Source: Pseudolysinimonas_A sp039912695
GTDB lineage: Bacteria; Actinomycetota; Actinomycetes; Actinomycetales; Microbacteriaceae
Direction: 5' to 3'
DNA length: 64,000 nt
NCBI RefSeq assembly: GCF_039912695.1
Contig: NZ_JBDSPJ010000024.1
Coordinates: forward strand, 62,001 to 126,000
Shown here: in pieces, positions 56,294 through 63,371 of the stretch
Layout of the letters: every line of letters starts with the position of its first letter
Numbering within the stretch: the stretch's first letter is position 1
The notes under the pieces: generated by a model
Told to the model about the DNA's origin: nothing
What the model saw: only the letters and a program-made list of their open reading frames with translations
Databases searched by the model: none
Position numbers and translations under genes: made by a program

Positions 56294-56398
56294 GTCGGGT
56301 GACCTCCGGGCCGAGAACGAACGTGTTTGTCGAGTTTAGGCAGGGTCGTTCGCCGGGTGCTCGTGACGCGACGAAGAGCCGAATCTTCGGGAGTCTGC

Positions 56399-56404
56399 TA
56401 GACA
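56399..56404 (+). promoter_or_regulatory. -10-like box (TAGACA) of the PlsC-family gene
   Basis: TAGACA ends seven bases before GTG 56412. No ribosome site is visible. Confidence 0.35.
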
Positions 56405-56411
56405 CAATGGC

Positions 56412-57095
56412 GTGCGCTACTGGCTGCTGAAGAACCTCGTGGTGGTTCCGCTGTTGAAGGTGCTCTTTCGGTACGAGGTGCGCGGCGTGCACAACATCCC
56501 GAAGAAGGGACCGGCGATCATCGCGAGCAACCATCTCGCGCTGCTCGACTCGGCTTTCGTACCCGGTGCCCTCCCGCGTCACGTGGCGTTCCTGGGCAAG
56601 GAGCAGTTGTTCTCCGGTAAGAGTCTGCGTGCTCGATTCGTGCGCAGCTTCCTGCAGGCGATGGGCCAGCTTGAAATGGATCGCGGCGGCGGATCGGCGT
56701 CGGCGGCGTCCCTCGGCGGCGGGGTCGACGTGTTGCGTGCCGGCAAGCTGATGGGGATTTACCCGGAGGGCACGCGCAGCCCAGACGGTCGCCTGCACCG
56801 CGGTCGTACCGGTATCGCCCGCCTGCTGCTCGATACCCCGGTGCCTGTCATCCCGGTCGCGATCTCCGGCAGCGACGCGGTGCTGCCGAAGGGCGCGAAG
56901 TTTCTCAAACTCGGCACTCGTGTCATCGTGACGTTCGGCGAACCGATGGACTTCTCGCGGTATGCGGGCCTTGCCGAAGACCGTTTCGTGCTGCGCTCGA
57001 TCACCGACGAGATCATGCTCGAAATCAACCGGCTGAGTGGCCAGGAATACGTGGATGTCTACGCGGCCAACGCTCGGCGACCGGCCCGCGTCTGA
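56412..57095 (+). CDS. 1-acyl-sn-glycerol-3-phosphate acyltransferase (PlsC family)
   Basis: 227 residues from GTG 56412. The four acyltransferase motifs are visible: SNHLALLDSAFV (NHx4D), FLGKEQLFSG, GIYPEGTRSPDG and PVIPVAISGSD. It transfers an acyl chain to lysophosphatidate in phospholipid synthesis, at the inner face of the membrane. Single gene. Confidence 0.93.
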   Translation: MRYWLLKNLVVVPLLKVLFRYEVRGVHNIPKKGPAIIASNHLALLDSAFVPGALPRHVAFLGKEQLFSGKSLRARFVRSFLQAMGQLEMDRGGGSASAASLGGGVDVLRAGKLMGIYPEGTRSPDGRLHRGRTGIARLLLDTPVPVIPVAISGSDAVLPKGAKFLKLGTRVIVTFGEPMDFSRYAGLAEDRFVLRSITDEIMLEINRLSGQEYVDVYAANARRPARV

Positions 57096-57102
57096 GCGCA
57101 CC

Positions 57103-57108
57103 TAGGCT
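57103..57108 (+). promoter_or_regulatory. -10 box (TAGGCT) of the lipoprotein gene, leaderless type
   Basis: TAGGCT ends six bases before ATG 57115. Confidence 0.5.
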
Positions 57109-57114
57109 CGGATC

Positions 57115-57693
57115 ATGGGTAGATCTCGCATTTTGGCCTCAATATTCGTTTTGATCCTCGGGGCGGCGACGCTCTCGGGATGCTTCTTTCTTCCCATCCC
57201 CGGGCCCGGTGGGGGCTCCTCGCCGAGTGCGTTGCCGATCTCACCCGGCGACGGAGCCGAAACCCCGACAACTACCGACCCGACCATCGTCGTGCTCACC
57301 GACGACGAGGTCGTTCCGATGCCGGTATTCGTACGGTCCACTCCGGCCGGTACGTGGCAGGTCGGCGCGGGCGTCCCAGCAGGGTTTCCGGCGGGCGTTC
57401 CGGTCTTCACCAACCGTTGGATCAAGGACAACGTGTTGGAATTCGATTCGAGCGGGCGGCCCGGCTATTCGGCACTGTTCTGGGGCGGATATGACGACGT
57501 CGACCAGCTGGTCGCGCGGCTCACACAGCTCGGGTTCGACGTCGACGATCGGCACGACGACACGAAACGTACCGTCGTGGCCGACAGCGAGCGGTATCGC
57601 GTGGTTATCACGGCGACAGAAAGTGCCAAGAACCCGGGGGAGGACGAGCTGCTCGATCCGGCGTACACGCTCATCGTCGTCGTTCAAGACTGA
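57115..57693 (+). CDS. Unrecognised lipoprotein
   Basis: 192 residues. Signal peptide GRSRILASIFVLILGAATLSGC with lipobox LSGC. The mature part starts with a Pro/Gly/Ser-rich linker, then a single domain with TWQVGAGVPAGFPAGVPVF, YSALFWGGYDDVDQLVARLTQ and YRVVITATES. No family recognised. The end overlaps the convergent gene by ten bases. Confidence 0.75.
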   Translation: MGRSRILASIFVLILGAATLSGCFFLPIPGPGGGSSPSALPISPGDGAETPTTTDPTIVVLTDDEVVPMPVFVRSTPAGTWQVGAGVPAGFPAGVPVFTNRWIKDNVLEFDSSGRPGYSALFWGGYDDVDQLVARLTQLGFDVDDRHDDTKRTVVADSERYRVVITATESAKNPGEDELLDPAYTLIVVVQD

Positions 57694-58184
57694 GGAGGAT
57701 CGACATCCCGGCGTCTCGCGTCGGAACGCGCCTGCCACACGTCGAGGTCGGCGGAACGTCGATTGATCCACTTCGTGACGCGGCGGGAGATCCGCTTCGA
57801 CCACTCCTGCAGCTCCAGGTGTGCTCCGACCTTCGCGACGTTGTCCCAGCTGTCGACGATGTTGTAGCTCGGCGGGATGTCGGCATCCCGCTCGAGGCCG
57901 CTCACCATGTCGAGGCCCAGGTCGTCCAGATAGTCGTCGTAGCCCGCGAGCAGTTGGGTCGCTTCGGAGGTGAAGTCGTCGGCGACCAGCTTCGAGTCCG
58001 AGTACGTCTCGAAATGTTGCGTGGGGGTGCGGGAGAGATCGAGTGGCACCTCAACCCCGAGCTCGTCGCGCACCCGATCGCGCATCAAGCCCGAGTCGAC
58101 GAGGTGGGCCCAGAAACAGCGCAATGTGCGTGGCCGCCCGTTGCGGCGTCGTCGCGTCGCGAAGGTGCCAGTCTGCGTTGTCAA
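57684..58184 (-). CDS. Unrecognised soluble protein next to dapD
   Basis: 166 residues, charged and helical. It has an Arg-rich start (ATRRRRNGRPRTLRCFWAHLV) and acidic middle (LLAGYDDYLDDLGLDMVSGLERD), with SYNIVDSWDNVAKVGAHLELQEWSKRISRRVTKW. Starts six bases after the dapD stop on the same strand, so it is probably co-transcribed with dapD. Function unknown. Confidence 0.65.
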   Translation of the reverse strand: MTTQTGTFATRRRRNGRPRTLRCFWAHLVDSGLMRDRVRDELGVEVPLDLSRTPTQHFETYSDSKLVADDFTSEATQLLAGYDDYLDDLGLDMVSGLERDADIPPSYNIVDSWDNVAKVGAHLELQEWSKRISRRVTKWINRRSADLDVWQARSDARRRDVDPPQS

Positions 58185-58190
58185 GGGCCA

Positions 58191-59129
58191 TCAGGGATGC
58201 AGCATCGCGTTGAGGGTGACGCCGTGACCTTCCCGTGGGGTCGCCTCGACGGCGCCGCTTTGCGAGTTGCGGCGGAACCGGATGCCGTCGGACCCGCTTA
58301 GCTCGGACGCCTTGACGATGCGCGCCTCCTCGCCGGGCATGAGGAGTCGCACCTTGGTACCTCCGGTGACGTACAGGCCGGCCTCGACCACGCAGTCGTC
58401 ACCGAGCGAGATGCCGATGCCCGCGTTCGCGCCCAGCAGCGTGCGCTCGCCGACTGAGACTCGATGCGCGCCGCCCCCAGAGAGCGTGCCCATGATCGAG
58501 GCGCCGCCACCGATGTCGGAGCCATCGCCCACGACGACCCCCTGCGAGATGCGGCCTTCAACCATCGACGCGCCCAAGGTTCCCGCGTTGAAGTTCACGA
58601 ATCCTTCGTGCATGACGGTCGTGCCCGGGGAAAGGTAGGCGCCGAGTCGAACCCGGGCCGGGTCGGCGATGCGCACCCGCTCCGGGGTGACGTAGTCGAC
58701 GAGTCGCGGAAAGCGGTCAAGGCCCAGGGACGAGATGCCCGCCCGCTGGAGAGCCGGGCGCAGTCGCGCGAAGGCTTCGGGCAGCATCGGGCCGGCGGTC
58801 GTCCAGGCGACGATCGGCAGGTGCGCGAACAACCCCTCGAGGTTCAGCTCGTTGGGTCGCACCAACAGATGCGAGAGGGCGTGGAGGCGGAGGTAGGCGT
58901 CCGTCGTCGAATCGGGGGCGGCATCCAGGTCGATTCCGAGTGAGACGTGCTCGACCCGCACTTCGCGGCGCAGGTCCGGGCCGAGGTGGCCTTCGAACTC
59001 CGGGGGCAGTCCGTGCCCCGCCGGTTCGGTCAGCGACGGCGACGGGTACCAGGTGTCGAGTACCGTGCCGTCGTCGGTGATCGTCGCGAGGCCGTGGCCC
59101 CACACCTGTCGGGACGCGTCGGCGGGCAT
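58191..59129 (-). CDS. dapD: Tetrahydrodipicolinate N-succinyltransferase
   Basis: 312 residues, the actinobacterial DapD type. The N-terminal domain includes VWGHGLATITDDGTVLDTWYP. The C-terminal left-handed beta-helix has GAYLSPGTTVMHEGFVNFNAGTLG, GDGSDIGGGASIMGTLSGGG and LGANAGIGISLGDDCVVEAG. It transfers succinyl from succinyl-CoA in lysine/diaminopimelate synthesis. dapE lies 0.4 kb away on the other strand. ATG 59129 is 23 bp from the divergent neighbour, with TATCTT six bases upstream. Confidence 0.95.
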   Translation of the reverse strand: MPADASRQVWGHGLATITDDGTVLDTWYPSPSLTEPAGHGLPPEFEGHLGPDLRREVRVEHVSLGIDLDAAPDSTTDAYLRLHALSHLLVRPNELNLEGLFAHLPIVAWTTAGPMLPEAFARLRPALQRAGISSLGLDRFPRLVDYVTPERVRIADPARVRLGAYLSPGTTVMHEGFVNFNAGTLGASMVEGRISQGVVVGDGSDIGGGASIMGTLSGGGAHRVSVGERTLLGANAGIGISLGDDCVVEAGLYVTGGTKVRLLMPGEEARIVKASELSGSDGIRFRRNSQSGAVEATPREGHGVTLNAMLHP

Positions 59130-59135
59130 AGTCCC

Positions 59136-59145
59136 AAGATATCGT
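59136..59145. promoter_or_regulatory. Overlapping bidirectional -10 boxes between dapD and the cyclotransferase-like gene
   Basis: TATCTT on the minus strand (59136-59141) ends six bases before dapD ATG. TATCGT on the plus strand (59140-59145) ends seven bases before ATG 59153. The two share the palindrome GATATC (59138-59143). The gap is 23 bp in all. Confidence 0.55.
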
Positions 59146-59152
59146 CGTACCG

Positions 59153-59491
59153 ATGACCAGCAGAGTCTTCTCGTACGGCACGCTCCGTCAACCGCACGTG
59201 CAGCGCGCGCTCTATGGCCGCGAGGTTCCGACTGTTGACGACACGTTGCCGGGCTATCGGCTCGACTGGATCGTGATCACCGACCCGCAGGTGATTGAGA
59301 CGAGCGGATCAGATCGTCATCCGATCCTGCGCCGCGGTGGGCCCACAGACGAGGTGGCGGGTGCCGCACTCGAGCTCACTGACGCCGAGCTCGCCGCGAC
59401 CGATGACTACGAGGTGGATGACTACGTCCGAGTCGCGGTGCTGTTGCGATCGGGCGTGGAGGCTTTCGTCTACGTCGCGATGGAGGACTGA
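59153..59491 (+). CDS. Gamma-glutamylcyclotransferase-like (AIG2-family) protein
   Basis: 112 residues. VFSYGTLRQPHVQRALYG is the YGTLR substrate loop, and GAALELTDAELAATDDYEV carries the likely catalytic glutamate/aspartate region, followed by VEAFVYVAM. The family releases 5-oxoproline from gamma-glutamyl peptides, but small bacterial members are little studied. Separated by 26 bp from dapE. Confidence 0.85.
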   Translation: MTSRVFSYGTLRQPHVQRALYGREVPTVDDTLPGYRLDWIVITDPQVIETSGSDRHPILRRGGPTDEVAGAALELTDAELAATDDYEVDDYVRVAVLLRSGVEAFVYVAMED

Positions 59492-59505
59492 CCAATCCGG
59501 CTGGT

Positions 59506-59511
59506 TAGGCT
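59506..59511 (+). promoter_or_regulatory. -10 box (TAGGCT) of dapE, leaderless type
   Basis: TAGGCT ends six bases before GTG 59518. Confidence 0.55.
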
Positions 59512-59517
59512 CGACTC

Positions 59518-60579
59518 GTGCCGAGCCTCGACCTCACCGCGTCCGCCGTCGACCTGACCGCTCAGCTGGTCGACCTCGAATCTGTCTCGGGTAACGAGAC
59601 GGCGATTGCCGACGCCGTCGAGCAGGCGCTGCGCGCCTACCCGCACCTCGAGATCATCCGCGATGGGGATGCCGTGATCGCCCGCACGAGCCTGGGTCGC
59701 GAACGTCGGGTTGTCATCGCCGGGCATCTCGACACCGTGCCGGTGAACGACAACCTTCCCTCGCGGCTCGATGCGGGCGAACTCTGGGGCCGCGGCACCG
59801 TCGACATGAAAGGCGGCTGCGCGGTGATGCTCGTGCTCGCCGCCTCGGTGTCTGCACCGATCGTCGACGTGACCTGGGTTTGGTACGACCACGAAGAGGT
59901 GGCGAGCGACCTGAATGGCCTCGGTCGCATCGCCCGCAACCGCCCCGACCTGCTCGAAGCGGATTTCGCGATCCTCGGCGAACCGACCAACGCCGAGATC
60001 GAGGGCGGCTGCAACGGCACCCTGCGCGCCGACGTGCGGGTCACCGGCAAGCGTGCTCACTCGGCCCGCGCCTGGATGGGCTCGAACGCGATCCACGCCG
60101 TCACGCCGGTACTCGAACAACTCGTCGCCTACGTGCCGCGCGAAGCCGAAGTCGATGGGCTGGTGTACCGCGAGGGGATGAACGCGGTATTCATCAGGGG
60201 CGGAGTCGCCGGCAACGTCATCCCCGATGAGTGCGTTGTCGAGGTCAACTATCGCTTCGCTCCCGATCGGGATGCCGCGGCGGCCGAACGTCACGTGCGC
60301 GATCTGTTTGCGGGTTTCGATGTTGAGGTGACCGATGTCGCCGAGGGTGCTCGCCCGGGGCTGAATGATCCGATTGCACAGCAGTTTCTCGCGGCAGTCG
60401 GGGGCGAGGCGCGACCCAAGTTCGGCTGGACCGACGTTGCCCGCTTTGCGGCCCTCGGCATCCCGGCGGTGAATTACGGTCCCGGCGATCCGTCGCTCGC
60501 GCACGCCGATGACGAGCGCGTGCCGGTTGAACAGATCGAACGCGTTGAGCGGGGCCTGCGGGCGTGGTTGACCTCTTAA
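59518..60579 (+). CDS. dapE: Succinyl-diaminopimelate desuccinylase
   Basis: 353 residues from GTG 59518. M20 metallopeptidase fold: VVIAGHLDTVPVNDN (zinc histidine and aspartate), LWGRGTVDMKGGCAVML (bridging aspartate), WYDHEEVASDLNGLGR (catalytic and zinc glutamates), FAILGEPTNAEIEGGCNGTLR, and a C-terminal histidine in PSLAHADDERV. It removes succinate in diaminopimelate synthesis, downstream of DapD encoded nearby. Confidence 0.95.
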   Translation: MPSLDLTASAVDLTAQLVDLESVSGNETAIADAVEQALRAYPHLEIIRDGDAVIARTSLGRERRVVIAGHLDTVPVNDNLPSRLDAGELWGRGTVDMKGGCAVMLVLAASVSAPIVDVTWVWYDHEEVASDLNGLGRIARNRPDLLEADFAILGEPTNAEIEGGCNGTLRADVRVTGKRAHSARAWMGSNAIHAVTPVLEQLVAYVPREAEVDGLVYREGMNAVFIRGGVAGNVIPDECVVEVNYRFAPDRDAAAAERHVRDLFAGFDVEVTDVAEGARPGLNDPIAQQFLAAVGGEARPKFGWTDVARFAALGIPAVNYGPGDPSLAHADDERVPVEQIERVERGLRAWLTS

Positions 60580-61775
60580 CCCGCGTGAAGCGCTGGCCGT
60601 GGTGGGGCCACGTGCTCGCGATCTTTATCACGTCGCGCGTCGTCACTACCGTGATCATGCTCGCGGTCGCGAGTGTGCAGCACCGGAGTGACCGAACCGG
60701 CGAGCAGCCGAACATTTTCGAGTTCTCGAACATCTGGGACGGCCAGTGGTACTGGACGATCAACCAGTCGGGCTACCCGGATCACATCGATCGGGATGCC
60801 AACGGGCACACCGGCGAGAGCGCGTGGGCATTCTTCCCGGCCTTCCCGTTCCTGCTTCGGATTTTCACCGTGTTCGGCATCCCGTTCCCGGCGATCGCTC
60901 CGTTCGCGTCGCTGCTTTTCGCGGTCGGCGCGGCGCTGATCTTCTTCAAACTGATGTCGAAGTTCCTCCCGGAAGGCTCCGCGCTCTTCGCGACCGCGCT
61001 GCTGTGCTTCGCCCCGCTCTCAACCGTGTTGCAGGTGTCGTACGCGGAGTCGATGCACCTGTTTCTGCTGTTCCTCGTGCTGCTTCTTCTGGTCGAGCGA
61101 AGATACGTGCTGATCATCCCGGTGGTTCTCGTGATGGCGTTCACGCGGCCGAGCGGACTGGCATTCGCGCTGCTGATGCTTCTGCACCTGGTGCAACGAT
61201 TTGTGACGAGGAAGCGCGATCCGTTCCCGTGGCGCGAGCGTGGCTGGGTGGTCGTCGTCGGGCTCGTGAGTGCCGTGGCGGGAGTCGCCTGGATCTTCAT
61301 CGCCTGGGCCGCCACCGGTGACCCAGGCGCTTACACCGACACCGAACTCGTCTGGCGCGCCGGCTACATCGGACCGGACCTGTTGCCATTCACGACCCCC
61401 TGGACTTTTGGGGCGCAGTGGTGGGTCGACAAGTGGTGGCACCTTCCTGACCTGTGGAACCTGGTCATCGGCCTAGGCCTCCTGGTGCTGCTGGTCGGCG
61501 GATTCGTGGCTTTCCTGCTGTCACGGCCCGTGCGCAAACTGGGCCCCGACATCCGGTTCTGGCTGATCTCCTACGCGCTGTACCTGCTGGCAGTCTTCTT
61601 TCCGCAGTCGAGCACTTTCCGGTTGCTCGTGCCGCTCGCCCCTGCACTCGGCGCGCTGGCCGTGCCGAAATCGCGCATCTGGCGCGCCGGGCTTCTCCTG
61701 GCGGGGGTCATCGGGCAGGCCCTGTGGACCTATTGGCTGTGGCGCGCAGACCTCAACGATTGGACCCCGCCCTAG
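60564..61775 (+). CDS. GT-C/PIG-V-like membrane mannosyltransferase
   Basis: 403 residues with about ten hydrophobic helices. The first outer loop has FEFSNIWDGQWYWTINQSGYPD, a WDGxWY motif with the likely catalytic aspartate, as in PIG-V-type mannosyltransferases that use polyprenyl-phosphate-mannose. Later ESAWAFFPAFPFLLR. It starts with GTG 60564 inside the dapE end (16-base overlap); GTG 60585 is possible. Probably adds mannose to a cell-envelope glycan. Confidence 0.8.
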   Translation: MVDLLTRVKRWPWWGHVLAIFITSRVVTTVIMLAVASVQHRSDRTGEQPNIFEFSNIWDGQWYWTINQSGYPDHIDRDANGHTGESAWAFFPAFPFLLRIFTVFGIPFPAIAPFASLLFAVGAALIFFKLMSKFLPEGSALFATALLCFAPLSTVLQVSYAESMHLFLLFLVLLLLVERRYVLIIPVVLVMAFTRPSGLAFALLMLLHLVQRFVTRKRDPFPWRERGWVVVVGLVSAVAGVAWIFIAWAATGDPGAYTDTELVWRAGYIGPDLLPFTTPWTFGAQWWVDKWWHLPDLWNLVIGLGLLVLLVGGFVAFLLSRPVRKLGPDIRFWLISYALYLLAVFFPQSSTFRLLVPLAPALGALAVPKSRIWRAGLLLAGVIGQALWTYWLWRADLNDWTPP

Positions 61776-61805
61776 CATCCGACGCTGGGCGGGACCCCTC
61801 GGATC

Positions 61806-61827
61806 GGGCTCTGGGTTTCGAGAGCCC
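61806..61827 (+). terminator. Hairpin after the GT-C gene
   Basis: GGGCTCT (61806-61812), loop GGGTTTCG, AGAGCCC (61821-61827). A 7-bp perfect stem without a T-tract, in the gap before the DUF3117 gene. Confidence 0.4.
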
Positions 61828-61879
61828 TCAGAGATACGAGATAATGGAGCTTCAGGGCATCCGAAAGGGGAACCAACGC

Positions 61880-62053
61880 ATGGCTGCGATGAAGCCGAGG
61901 ACCGTTGACGGGCCGATGGAGGCCGTCAAGGAAGGGCGTCTCATCATCGTCCGCGTTCCGCTCGAAGGTGGAGGCCGTCTCGTGGTCTCCGTCAACGACG
62001 CCGAAGCCAAAGAGCTGTGGGAAACCCTCGGCAAAGTGGTCAACCCCGCCTGA
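61880..62053 (+). CDS. DUF3117-family small protein
   Basis: 57 residues: MAAMKPRTVDGPMEAVKEGR, then LIIVRVPLEGGGRLVVSVND and AEAKELWETLGKVV. This short protein is strongly conserved across actinobacteria; the function is unknown. ATG 61880 with an AAAGGGG ribosome site, and GATAAT at about 61838 as a -10 candidate. Confidence 0.92.
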   Translation: MAAMKPRTVDGPMEAVKEGRLIIVRVPLEGGGRLVVSVNDAEAKELWETLGKVVNPA

Positions 62054-62090
62054 GCTTGTGGCGTCGCGCTTCGGGCGATCGCGTCAGTCC

Positions 62091-62723
62091 TTAGTCGGAC
62101 AATTTTACTAGCTGCAGCAGGCCGTCTCCGGCTGCGCTCAGCGATGCGATGACGGCGGACGACTCCGAGATCGTCGCCAGCAAGGCACGGTAGTCGGCAA
62201 CCGTTTCGTCGCGCGCGGCGGGGTCGGCCACGCGTCCGCGCCAGAGCGCGTGCGCGACCACGACGATGCCGCCGCGTCGAGCAATGCGCAGGCCGTGTTC
62301 GACGTAGTCGAGCAGCGATTCGGCGTCGGCGTCGATGAAGATCAGGTCGTACGCGCCGTCGTTCATCCGCGGCAGAACGTCGAGCGCGGTACCCGTGATG
62401 AGCCGGATGCGGTTGGCCGGCACATCTGCCTCAGCGAACGCCGTGCGGGCGGCCTGCTGGTGCTCGAACTCGATGTCGATCGACGTGAGAACCGCCAGCG
62501 GTGCGCCGCGGAACAGCCACAGCCCGCTCACGCCAGCGCCGGTGCCGATCTCGAGGATCGAGTGGCTCGTGCTCGCGGCGGCGAGGAGGGCTAGTTGTGC
62601 GCCCATCGCGGGGCTGATCGCTTCGATACCCAACTCGAGTGAGTGCTGGCGGGCAGTCGAGATGGCCTCAGGCTCGACGACAAACTCTTCGGCGTAACGC
62701 CAGCTCGTCTCCTTGTCGGCCAT
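62091..62723 (-). CDS. SAM-dependent O-methyltransferase (class I, COMT-like)
   Basis: 210 residues from ATG 62723. Rossmann fold: ILEIGTGAGVSGLWLF (SAM loop), LTSIDIEFEHQQAARTAF (acidic residue for the ribose), YDLIFIDADAESLLDYVEHGLRIARRGGIVVV (metal-binding aspartates). The family methylates catechol-like hydroxyls with Mg; the natural substrate is unknown. This gene is commonly next to tatB in actinobacteria, as here, divergently. Confidence 0.92.
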   Translation of the reverse strand: MADKETSWRYAEEFVVEPEAISTARQHSLELGIEAISPAMGAQLALLAAASTSHSILEIGTGAGVSGLWLFRGAPLAVLTSIDIEFEHQQAARTAFAEADVPANRIRLITGTALDVLPRMNDGAYDLIFIDADAESLLDYVEHGLRIARRGGIVVVAHALWRGRVADPAARDETVADYRALLATISESSAVIASLSAAGDGLLQLVKLSD

Positions 62724-62768
62724 CGGCTCAGCGTATCGCCGCACCCGGTCGCGCCCAGGCAGCCCCGC

Positions 62769-62774
62769 TATCCT
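62769..62774 (+). promoter_or_regulatory. -10 box (TATCCT) of tatB, leaderless type
   Basis: TATCCT ends six bases before GTG 62781. Confidence 0.55.
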
Positions 62775-62780
62775 GAGCCC

Positions 62781-63167
62781 GTGTCCTTCGGACTGACCTT
62801 CGACAAGCTGCTGATCATTTTGGTGATCGCGGTCTTTCTGATCGGTCCCGAACGGTTGCCCGGCTACGCCGCACAACTCGCACGCCTCGTGAAGACGCTC
62901 CGGGGTTTCGCGAACGGCGCCCGCGACCGCATGCGCGAAGAGATGGGTCCCGAGTTCGACGAGGTCGACTGGAAAAAACTCGACCCCCGCCAATACGACC
63001 CCCGCCGCATCATCCGCGAGGCCCTCCTCGACGACGACCCCACCGCAAAACCCGTCTCGACAGGCGGCCCCGCCCCCATCCCGGCATATCGCGAAACGGC
63101 CCACGAGCAACGCCTACGCCGCCAAGGCAAAGCCCGCCCCGCCCCCTACGACCCCGAATCCACCTAA
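62781..63167 (+). CDS. tatB: Sec-independent protein translocase TatB
   Basis: 128 residues from GTG 62781. N-terminal transmembrane helix (FDKLLIILVIAVFLIGPERLP) with the conserved glutamate/GPERLP hinge, then an amphipathic helix (YAAQLARLVKTLRGFANGAR) and a charged Pro-rich tail. TatB binds twin-arginine signal peptides with TatC. tatA and tatC are not in the window. Confidence 0.92.
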   Translation: MSFGLTFDKLLIILVIAVFLIGPERLPGYAAQLARLVKTLRGFANGARDRMREEMGPEFDEVDWKKLDPRQYDPRRIIREALLDDDPTAKPVSTGGPAPIPAYRETAHEQRLRRQGKARPAPYDPEST

Positions 63168-63193
63168 CCCCGAATCCACTTAGCCCCCACGGC

Positions 63194-63277
63194 TAACCCG
63201 CACCTGCGTATCACGCGAGCGCCCGCCGTCGTTCGTAACCCGCACCGGCCTATCACGCGAGCGCCCGTCGTCGTCCA
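63194..63277. repeat. 42-bp direct repeat, two copies
   Basis: 63194-63235 and 63236-63277 are head-to-tail copies, about 37 of 42 bases identical, beginning TAACCCGCACC and sharing TATCACGCGAGCGCCCG. They lie in the 204-bp gap between the convergent tatB and dehydrogenase genes. Confidence 0.8.
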
Positions 63278-63281
63278 CGAC

Positions 63282-63362
63282 GCGGGCTGCGAAAGGTTTG
63301 CGCGGGTCGATCGGGGTAGGGGTCCCCGCTCCTTCGGCCCGCGCAAATCTTTCGCAACCCGC
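63282..63362. repeat. Large inverted repeat, 25-bp arms
   Basis: 63282-63306 and 63338-63362 pair at 23 of 25 positions. A GC-rich loop contains GGGGTCCCC. Between two converging genes it could end transcription from both sides, or be a REP-like element. Confidence 0.75.
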
Positions 63363-63371
63363 GCCCCCGAG

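Noticed and set aside
63194..63277. CRISPR array
   Set aside because: Only two head-to-tail copies with no unique spacers and no cas genes.
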